Shown piece after piece: positions 34,116 to 42,300 of a stretch of DNA of 64,000 nucleotides. The position numbers and the translations under genes are program-made. The notes beneath the pieces were generated by a model. That model made no database searches, was not told where the DNA came from, and was given only the letters and a program-made list of their open reading frames with translations. The first letter of the stretch is position 1; each line of letters begins with the position of its first letter. This stretch comes from Saprospiraceae bacterium. Lineage in GTDB: Bacteria; Bacteroidota; Bacteroidia; Chitinophagales; Saprospiraceae. The stretch lies in contig JADKAS010000016.1 in assembly GCA_016715245.1 (NCBI GenBank), positions 1 to 64,000 of the forward strand, read 5' to 3'.

Positions 34116-34507
34116 ATGCCCCAACCTTATAACAATTCACATCTTTTCCAAAACTCCGAAGAAAACCTCCCAAAAAAATTTGCGGAAGGCGATCTGGACA
34201 TGGAAATTATCGGAAAAGAAATAAAAAGAATCCGGAGAATTAAAAAAATATCTCAAACACAACTCGGCGTTTTGATAGGTGTGGAAAGATCACAGATAGC
34301 AAAAATAGAAAACGCAAAAAAGATACCCGCATCTCAACCGTGGTCAGGGTTTTTAAAGCGTTGGAAGTGAGGGTGAAGTTTGTGTTGGAGAGCCGGGATC
34401 CTGTGGTGGGCGTCTCTTTGAGAGACGCAAAAGTTGGAGGTAATCACAAATCCAAGCAAGGTGAAAACCGGAGGGGGTGTAATGTGTTCTTTGATCCTTA
34501 TGATTGA
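34116..34507 (+). CDS. XRE-family HTH regulator (frameshifted)
   Basis: The literal frame ends at 34370 (84 residues). A helix-turn-helix of the Cro/XRE type is plain: IGKEIKRIRRIKKISQTQLG, then LIGVERSQIAKIENAKK. The A6 run at about 34316-34321 shifts the frame. Losing or adding a base gives DTRISTVVRVFKALEVRVKF, the expected last helix of HigA/XRE proteins, and the frame runs to a TGA at 34505-34507. The final ~40 codons include a hairpin and repeats and may not be part of the original gene. No toxin partner is visible. Role: DNA-binding repressor, target unknown. Confidence 0.7.
34410..34428. terminator. Perfect hairpin GCGTCTCT-TTG-AGAGACGC
   Basis: 8-bp perfect stem with a 3-nt loop at the 3' end of the XRE gene core. 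It resembles a terminator stem but has no T-run on either side, so a regulatory or REP-type palindrome is equally possible. Confidence 0.4.
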
Positions 34508-34512
34508 GTTCA

Positions 34513-34753
34513 TGATTTAAATAAGAGGTAATAATATACACAAATGAATTTGGCTGTCCCGAAAGAACCCGGGAGACAATCAAAGCAAAAGGTCTTATCT
34601 GATCAATCCAATAAATCCGTGATTTAAATAAGAGGTAATAAGCCAAATGAATTTGGCTTTCCCGGAATCCAGACAATCTGCACAATATGTGTAATCTGAT
34701 CAATCCAAGATACAGATGAGAGGTAATAAGCCAAATGAATTTGGCTTTCCTGG
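34513..34753. repeat. Three REP-like palindromic units
   Basis: Units start near 34513, 34620 and 34712 and share gatttaaataagaggtaata followed by (g)ccaaatgaatttggct and tcccgg. Units 2 and 3 contain the perfect palindrome AAGCCAAAT-GA-ATTTGGCTT (34728-34747 in unit 3). The spacers also share tctgatcaatccaa. A diverged copy is at 31083-31135. These are bacterial interspersed palindromes, not genes. Confidence 0.7.
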
Positions 34754-34797
34754 ATGAATCTGTAGTGTCGGAATAAAAAAATGAATTGTTTGGTTTT

Positions 34798-34920
34798 TTA
34801 TTTGCCCTTTTTAACAGGAAACACCTTCCTGTCTATCTCTTCCGGTGACACGTATTCTTCTTTAATGATATCGCCGTTTTTCCAGTATTCGACCTTTACC
34901 TGGTTTTTGTAGGGGGTCAT
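34798..34920 (-). CDS. Small conserved-tail ORF (YWKN peptide), copy 1
   Basis: A 40-codon frame begins ATG ACC CCC TAC and reads KNQVKVEYWKNGDIIKEEY, then VSPEEIDRKVFPVKKGK-stop. The frame is open for about 20 codons upstream of the Met as well. A near-identical C-terminal peptide occurs at 38264-38380. It lies downstream of the 970-aa T9SS protein gene on the same strand. It may be a tiny gene or the surviving tail of a larger one; I do not recognise the family. Conservation of the peptide between the copies, with silent DNA changes, suggests past selection as protein. Confidence 0.45.
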   Translation of the reverse strand: MTPYKNQVKVEYWKNGDIIKEEYVSPEEIDRKVFPVKKGK

Positions 34921-35014
34921 AAATACGCCTTGGATGGAGGGCAGATAGTTGTTAAACAAACTTTCATTATTAAGAAATAATTTTAATTATCATCTAAAAT
35001 CATTCCCTCTCACC

Positions 35015-37927
35015 CTAAAACTTGATAAATCCTCCTGACCAACTTTTTTGCAACTTATCCAGGGCAATAATAAAATAAACTCCGGGTTGAAAAAAAGAAG
35101 TTTCAACCAATTGGCCGCTTTTATAATCGTTTCCTTCCAGGACTTTTTTCCCATCTGAATTGTATACAGAATATTGCACAAAATCACCTGAAAGCTGTAT
35201 ATAGTTATCTGACGGAACCGGATAAATCTGTAATGTGTTTTTTTCCACAAAGTTTATCTCAGAAATTTTTCCTTCAACATCAATCCGATACCATTGTTTA
35301 TTCAGGTCGTTTTTATACGCTGTAAAATATACCCAGTCTTTATATCTTGTAAATTTGTCAGGATAACTTCTGGCGCTTTCCGGATTCAAATCAATCATTG
35401 GTTTGATGCTTTGTTCTTTTACATCAAGAATCCATAACTCAAAACCTGTTCTGCAGGATGAATTTATAACAAATTTGTTTTTCTGAATTCGTATACCACC
35501 CCTTGTATTCCTGAATAAACAGTCTGAATCGGCCAGTTCAAAATTGGCATAGGTTTGAAATATCCTGTCATAAACAACAACCCTGATGACAGAATCCTTT
35601 TTGTAAAACATTAAGACAGCAAGACTGTCCTGAAGATCGCTGAATAAAAATTTCTGGTCGGTATTGCTTTCTATTAATGTGAGTTCTTTAAAGGGCTCAT
35701 AAAGATAATAATTCTTGATCCCATTTAATTCAGTGTATAATAAAGCTGAATTTTTATGTTGATTATAGAATAGGTCACCATTTGGATTTCTGCGGTGAGG
35801 TATGGTGGTTACCTCTGTATTTTCTAAATCATTGGCAATCAGATGACAGGAATTATTTTCATAGGCAACCAACACGGTGGTTTTGGAATTTTCCATTTTT
35901 TGATAAGAATCATTTCTGTAAATTGACCCCTTTCCATTATAAATAATGATTTTTTCTCCATTTTTTTTATACAGTTCTATGACCGAATTATTATAGGATT
36001 CACATATATAAAAACTACTATCATGGCCGGAAAAATAATCTGTGTAATCATCATAATCTTTTTCAATTTTTTTTATTTCACCTGTATTGTAATTAAAAAA
36101 ATAGGTCGTGTAACTTACTAAAGTTGTTAGTTTTGAAAATTCAATAAACGCACTTTCTTCCCCTTCATGAATAGGCCCCGGATAATGTAAGTCAGGGTAA
36201 TCGTAAAATGTTTTTGTAAAAAAATTATAAGAATACAGATGTCCACCGGCTTCATAATTGTTGAAAAATATGTAAGGCCCTGCTTTTTTATGGTAAGAAG
36301 ATACTCCAGGCAACTCCTTTGTAATGGTGTCAATCACACCGGTTGTTACATCATACACTTCAAACATAATGTAATCTTTATGATGTTTTGATACCGCTAT
36401 TTTATTTCCATAGATAGCAACTAAAGGAGTTTCTTCATTAATCAACGGTGTTTTTTTATCAAATGATATGATGAGTTTGCCTGAGTCAACCATAGAATAT
36501 AATCCGTTTGCATTGACAAAATATAATTCATCAAATTCCGTGATAACCTGTTTTACAAAATTGATTCCAAGGTTATCATTTAAATCCACAGGTAATTGTT
36601 TTGTAAACGTATTTTGGTGGTCCAAAGTCCAGATAGCAGGTTCTTCCATTGTATTATTGGAAGCAAAAAACAACTTATTTTCCTTTTCCAAACCCATCTG
36701 AATGGAATGGGTGATGTAATTTTTTTCATGCGGGATTTTTTCGGCAGAGCCTGTGGTTACATCATATTTCAAAAGGGAGGCATAACTTCCTCCTAAACCT
36801 ACTGTACTAACAACTGAATAGAGATTGCCGTCATAAATAAAAGATGAATATGGATTCATTGTCGCAAATCCTGAAATGGAAGTGTGCTTTTTATTTTTAT
36901 AATCTATGTAATAATATTCAGTTTCTATACCATCTCCGGGATCATATCCTTCAAAGCCTATGATAATAATATTTTCAGGCATTTTTTCACTTTCATGGAA
37001 TTTAATGTTATTAATGTATTGACCTAATGGTTCAGTATTGAATCCATATTCTACCTGACATGTCTCGAGGTTATATATAGTTACACTGTCTTGTCTGGTG
37101 TTGTTTTCAAATTGACTTAATACTGTAATAAGTTTATTGCCATATACATATAATTTATTATAAAGCAGGAATGAATCCGGCCAACAGTTATATTCAGTGA
37201 TTTCCTGGTTTTTATTAATTTTTATAATTACATCTTCATTTACATATTTGTAAATAAAGGTACTGTCAGGAATAGAATAATTAATTAATTTTCCCACCCG
37301 ATGAGTAAGGTTAAATAGTGTATCCGAATTTATTTTTGCATCAAAAAAGTAAGCATTATTTTGGGAAGTGGTTCCGGCAATGATATTGTCCCGCATAATG
37401 TATAATTCATCACTCTTGGGAATATCTAGTATTTCTAATTCATCACCAACCAGGTCGTAGTGATAATATGTTTGTGTCCTTCCGTAATTCGTATAAAAAA
37501 AATAATGAGTTCCATAAATGCCCATAGGGTTATGAAACTTAATACCATGGGGTCTCAAATCATGTTCGCTGACAATGTTGCTGTTTTTGATATCTATGAC
37601 CTGTAGGTAATCCTGAAAAATGCGATAGTACAACCCGTTTTTTATAAAAAAACGCGAATTATTGGGTGCCTGAACATAATGTAAGATATTTCTGCCCAAT
37701 GGAGAAGGTAAACTGCCAATCAAAGCCCATAACTCATTTTCCCATTTGTAGATGGACAAGGTTTCGCTTTCAGTAAACATGAAAAAGTCTCCGTCCAAGT
37801 CAGTAAATCCTACTTTGTTCTCTATTTGTGTGGCTTCGTATTTCCCTTTGAATTTAATATTGGTGACAACTTCCTGAGAATTCAAAAGTAAAGGAAACAA
37901 AACCATAAGGAGTATCATCTTATACAT
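35015..37927 (-). CDS. Large secreted propeller-like protein with T9SS type A domain
   Basis: 970 residues. Signal peptide MYKMILLMVLFPLLLNSQ. The body has many short repeats of the kind LYSVVSTVGLGGSYASLLKYDVTTGSAE and FASNNTMEEPAIWTLD, or WILDVKEQSIKPMIDLNP and YPDKFTRYKDWVYFTAY; the last is close to ELWxxDG-type blades. One or two large beta-propellers are therefore likely. The C-terminal T9SS type A domain starts TLQIYPVPSDNYIQLSG and ends SGGFIKF. No catalytic motif. Monocistronic; the tail ORF at 34798-34920 follows 94 bp downstream. Confidence 0.8.
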   Translation of the reverse strand: MYKMILLMVLFPLLLNSQEVVTNIKFKGKYEATQIENKVGFTDLDGDFFMFTESETLSIYKWENELWALIGSLPSPLGRNILHYVQAPNNSRFFIKNGLYYRIFQDYLQVIDIKNSNIVSEHDLRPHGIKFHNPMGIYGTHYFFYTNYGRTQTYYHYDLVGDELEILDIPKSDELYIMRDNIIAGTTSQNNAYFFDAKINSDTLFNLTHRVGKLINYSIPDSTFIYKYVNEDVIIKINKNQEITEYNCWPDSFLLYNKLYVYGNKLITVLSQFENNTRQDSVTIYNLETCQVEYGFNTEPLGQYINNIKFHESEKMPENIIIIGFEGYDPGDGIETEYYYIDYKNKKHTSISGFATMNPYSSFIYDGNLYSVVSTVGLGGSYASLLKYDVTTGSAEKIPHEKNYITHSIQMGLEKENKLFFASNNTMEEPAIWTLDHQNTFTKQLPVDLNDNLGINFVKQVITEFDELYFVNANGLYSMVDSGKLIISFDKKTPLINEETPLVAIYGNKIAVSKHHKDYIMFEVYDVTTGVIDTITKELPGVSSYHKKAGPYIFFNNYEAGGHLYSYNFFTKTFYDYPDLHYPGPIHEGEESAFIEFSKLTTLVSYTTYFFNYNTGEIKKIEKDYDDYTDYFSGHDSSFYICESYNNSVIELYKKNGEKIIIYNGKGSIYRNDSYQKMENSKTTVLVAYENNSCHLIANDLENTEVTTIPHRRNPNGDLFYNQHKNSALLYTELNGIKNYYLYEPFKELTLIESNTDQKFLFSDLQDSLAVLMFYKKDSVIRVVVYDRIFQTYANFELADSDCLFRNTRGGIRIQKNKFVINSSCRTGFELWILDVKEQSIKPMIDLNPESARSYPDKFTRYKDWVYFTAYKNDLNKQWYRIDVEGKISEINFVEKNTLQIYPVPSDNYIQLSGDFVQYSVYNSDGKKVLEGNDYKSGQLVETSFFQPGVYFIIALDKLQKSWSGGFIKF

Positions 37928-38263
37928 AGCTTATAAATTAAGTTTGAAAAATGTAAAATTAATTATGTTCAGCCGAAAGTATTGAAATAAATGAACGTAA
38001 TATAATATTAATCAAACAGGTGTATAGCTTTCCACTGTTATGCAAAAATAGAATTTTTTTTTAAATTAATTGGATTTTTTAAAAATTAATTGGATAACTT
38101 TTTAGGTTGCCACCATTTTTATCCTTTACCAGGCAACACCTTAAAGCAATGAAAATAAAATTAAAATGATTGTACTATATTGTTTAGCTTCAAGGGTTAA
38201 ACTTTGATTCAAATAAAATTATTATTGCCTGAAAAGTGTCGTAAGAGCACAAAAATCCTATCC
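37928..38263. other. Intergenic region, no gene seen
   Basis: AT-rich; contains a short direct repeat aaattaattggat twice around 38060-38095 and nothing else I can support. Confidence 0.35.
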
Positions 38264-38410
38264 CTACTTCCCCCCAAACACCTTCGTATCTATCTCCTCC
38301 GGTGATACGTATTCTTCCCTGATGACATCGCTGTTTTTCCAATATTCGACTTTTACCTGGTTTTTGGATAAATACCTATAGTAGAAATAATTATATAAAC
38401 ACATACAACA
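38264..38410 (-). pseudogene. Conserved-tail remnant (YWKN peptide), copy 2
   Basis: Minus-strand frame ...RYLSKNQVKVEYWKNSD, then VIREEYVSPEEIDTKVFGGK-stop (TAG at 38264-38266). It matches copy 1 at 34798-34920 over ~33 residues, but there is no Met, so it is a remnant. Like copy 1 it follows a T9SS-exported protein gene on the minus strand. Confidence 0.5.
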
Positions 38411-38428
38411 AAAGTCACAGACTACCAT

Positions 38429-39016
38429 TCAATACCCCACCATTACATCACCGGCTGCCATCTCCGTCTCTCCGTTTTTATACACTATTCTGGCAATCCA
38501 GACGTATATTCCTGTTGCGACAGCCTGATCGCCGAAAGTACCGTTCCAACCGGAGGTTTCATCTCCCGGAATAAGGTCTTTTTTACGGAAAACCTCATTT
38601 CCCCAGCGATCGTAGATGGCGAGTTGTTCTATGGTTTCAATGGATTGATAACGGGAATACAAGGTAAAACTGTTATTGCCGGAAGTGGAGTGGGGGATTA
38701 TGATATTGGGTGCATCAAAACCGTTGAGTCTTCTTACCCGAACCCAGACAGAGTCCTCTTTTACACACCCATTATCGTCTGTAACGTATATCTTAAACAA
38801 GGTGGATATTTCAGGAATGGTGGTTGGAAAGGGACAGTCAAAGCAACTGATGTTTGTTCCCGGTTCCCAGAAAACAGAGGCCAATTCATCCCATTTATGG
38901 GATGATGAAGGATTCAGAGTAACGGATTCACCCAATAATACAGGGTGATCTTAACAATCCTGAGAATATCCGGAAAATACCGTATGATAAAGAAGAAAAA
39001 ATAAAAAAACTCTCAT
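38429..39016 (-). CDS. Short T9SS type B (gliding-motility C-terminal domain) protein with in-frame stop at codon 22
   Basis: From ATG at 39014-39016 the frame reads MRVFLFFLLYHTVFSGYSQD (a signal peptide), Cys, TAA (38951-38953), then DHPVLLGESVTLNPSSS and onward to 38429 in the same frame. Without the stop this is a 195-residue protein. It has a short Cys-containing beta domain (FWEPGTNISCFDCPFP, FKIYVTDDNGC) and a C-terminal domain of the gliding-motility-associated/T9SS type B kind: APNIIIPHSTSGNNSF, IYDRWGNEVFRK, WNGTFGDQAVATGIYVW. The TAA may be a true nonsense mutation or a base error. A perfect promoter lies upstream, which favours a functional gene. Confidence 0.72.
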
Positions 39017-39036
39017 CAGGTTATGGTACGGGAGGA

Positions 39037-39067
39037 CAAATCTAATGTTAATTTTATGTAAACCAAA
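39037..39067 (-). promoter_or_regulatory. Bacteroidota consensus promoter
   Basis: Minus strand: TTTG (39064-39067), 19-bp spacer, TAGATTTG (39037-39044), about 21 bp before the ATG of the type B protein. A perfect consensus match. Confidence 0.7.
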
Positions 39068-39317
39068 AAACCACCTGAAATTTTTCTTTTGCAGGCAACT
39101 TTTTTATAAAAATTTGCACTTTTGTAAAAAAGGATTATATTTATTTCTCGTTTTGATAAAATAGCGCTTTAAAGACATAATTTTTAATTGGAATAGTTCA
39201 GAAATTTACTTTTTACCAAAACCTTTTTCTTAGATTGTTATCCTTTTTTGAATAATAAGTACAGTTTGAAGTGTTTTCTAAAAAAACATTAATACCTTAT
39301 TTTTCTAAAAGTAACAT

Positions 39318-42300
39318 ATGCAAAACCAACCCGACCAACAACGTTTATCAATAATTTTATTATTAGTTTTACTTTTAGTATTTTCTTATAAAAATGGATT
39401 ATGTAAATGCAGTTGTATAAATTACCAGGTCACGCTCCCAAATAGCGGGACGGCAGAAGGATATCTGACCATTTCCTGGGCAACATCCAACGTTCTCAAT
39501 ACTACACAGTTTGTTAAAGCAGTAAATATTGATGTCCTGCACGACGCACTCAGAGAGTGTGAAATTACACTGATTGCACCCAACGGCAGTTCTGTATTAC
39601 TTTCCGACAACAACGGAGTAGCGATCAATAATAATATTATATACGATATCTGTATTGTTAATTGCACAGAAACAGCGGTTCCTGATCCCGGATTTCCTAT
39701 CAACTTTACATCGAATGCCAACTATATGAGTGGTCAGACGTACATTGGCTCCTATTTTCCTTATAATGGAGCATGCCTCAGTACCCTTACAGGTCCTGTC
39801 AACGGACAATGGACCTTGAGATTTCAGGATTTTGTCGCCGGGGACGGAGGTACTTTGCTTGATTGGTCAATAGAACTTGCCAATAATAGCGGAACTTCCT
39901 GTACGTTTGTATGTGCTGTTGGAGGTCCGACCTGCGATGCTGAAGGAGGGACTTTGATCAATCTGCCACCGCAAAATAATTTTTGTGAAAATGATCCGGA
40001 TCTTCAATTTTCTATGTCACCTGACTATGGAGGAAACACCCCTGACCCTGCACTTTATTCCTATGTATATGTATTAACTAATATTTCCACAAACCAAACT
40101 ATTGAATATAATACCGATCAGGATTTTACCGGTCTTCCACCCGGGAATTACAGGGTTTGCGGATTATCGTATCTCACCGAAGACGAACCGGATTTACCTG
40201 TTATTAACGGAACCAATCTTACACCTGTCATCAATGATCTCATTGATGACGATTTAATCTGTGCCGATTTTTCTACTAATTGTTTTAATTTTATTATAGT
40301 CTCTGATTTAATTCCTCCCACAATTGATGGTCCCACTGATGTATGTCCCGGGCAATTGGTATCTTATATTTTCACTAACCCAAATCCAAACGTCAATCCC
40401 GTTATCGTACTTGTCTCGGGTAGTTTTAGTTTTTTCAATGTTGTTGGAAATCAAATTAATGTAGCTTGGGCTGCCGGTCCCGGTGAAATTTGTATTCGGG
40501 TCACTAATGCCTGTGGAACGGAAGAAGATTGTATAGTTGTTAATGTCTCAAACTTTTCCGATGATTTTGACATAAACGGCCAAAATCAGGTTTGTGCCGG
40601 AGATATTGAATCTTATCAGCTTGATCCTTCACTTCCCTCCGGATATTCCATTGACTGGCAGGTTGCCAACGGAACCATTTTAAACGAAACTAATGATGAC
40701 GTTTCGGTTTTATGGAACAACGGAGCCTCGGGACAGATTTGCGCCGTCATTACAGACCCATGTGATGTTGAAACCGAAATCTGTCTTAATATTATCATTA
40801 TCCAACTAGCGCCTACTCCCGTTATTAACATACCTCCAATAGCCTGCACAGGGTCTGTTTTTTCGGCAAGTGTCACCCCTTCATCATTATATATTGGCTA
40901 TAACTGGACCATAACACAAGGAACGATATTAAGCGGTCAGGGTACACCTTCCATAACGATAAGCTCCACTCTGACCGGTATAACCACCATTTGTGTTGAG
41001 GTATTGTCAGATTGTGCCCCACCACAAACAGATTGCCGTGATATAGAAATTGTTGAACCTTCGGTTCCCAATCTTCAAATTGTGACTAAATGTGGTCTTA
41101 ATGCAGAACTGCAAGTGATAAACCCTGACAATAATGCAGTTTATACCTGGACTCAGCTATCCGGACCAGGAAGTATTAGTTTCGGATCACCTGATGAATC
41201 TTCCACTGACATTTCGGCAAGTCAACCAGGATCATATATCATCCAGGTAAGTGAAACCTTAAATAATTGTACAGGAATCAATACGGTCAGTGTAACATTA
41301 AACCCTGATTTTATCGTTTCAAACCCTGAATTTGATTGTATCAGTACCAGCGGTTATATAGTTTCTTTTACCATCACCGGGGGACTGCCTCCTTATTTTG
41401 TTGATAATATTCAGATTGTCGGGAACAATTTTACATCCGGAAATATTCCTTTCGGTACCGGATTCAGTTTTATTGTTTCTGACAGTGAAGATTGTGAGGT
41501 AATTATATCAGGAGAAGAAAATTGTCCCTGTGTTTCAGAAGCAGGTGATGGCAGTAACCAGCTCATTTCTGTTTGTGAAGATGAAACTGCTGTAGCGGAG
41601 GAAGTAACAGGCGTTTTTCTGGATGGAAATGATGCAGGAGTATATGTATTACACAGTAACCCGGGAAACATTTTAGGAAATGTTTTCGCCACTTCAGCAA
41701 CGCCTGAATTTATGTATCTGCCTGCGCTACAGTATGGTGTGACTTATTATATATCTTTTGTTGTGGGTAACGAAACAGGAGGCACAGTTGATTTTAATGA
41801 TCCCTGTTTGTCAGTCTCTTTTGGACAACCTGTCATCTTTAATAAAATACCCTTGCCTTTTGCAGGTGATGATATTCAGACTTGTGAAAACAATTTTGAA
41901 TTAAACGGAATAAATGATGTGTCAGGTAGTTCAACCACATGGAGTGTTGTTTTCGGAAATAATGTTGATATAGAGTTTCCTGAATTACTCAATACCCTTG
42001 TGACAGTTGAAAGTTCCGGTAATTATGTGATCATGCTGGAAGAAAATAATGAAGGTTGTATTGGTACAGATGAAATATCCATCCAGATATTTGAACCCAT
42101 TTCAACCCAGGTAAACAGCATTAATTGTGATCCTGCCGGAGGGAATTATACGGTAACCTTCACCATTTCGGGAGGCAATTTACCTTATTTTGTTAACGGG
42201 TTGCCGATAGTTGGAACTACCTTTACATCAGCACCTTTTGTTTCCGGAGATCCCTACAGTTTTGCTATAGAGGATCTGGCGAATTGTATGGGTTTATTGC

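Noticed and set aside
38951..38953. Recoding or selenocysteine-type readthrough at the TAA of the type B gene
   Set aside because: The codon is TAA, not TGA, and no stem-loop element follows; base error or nonsense mutation is simpler.
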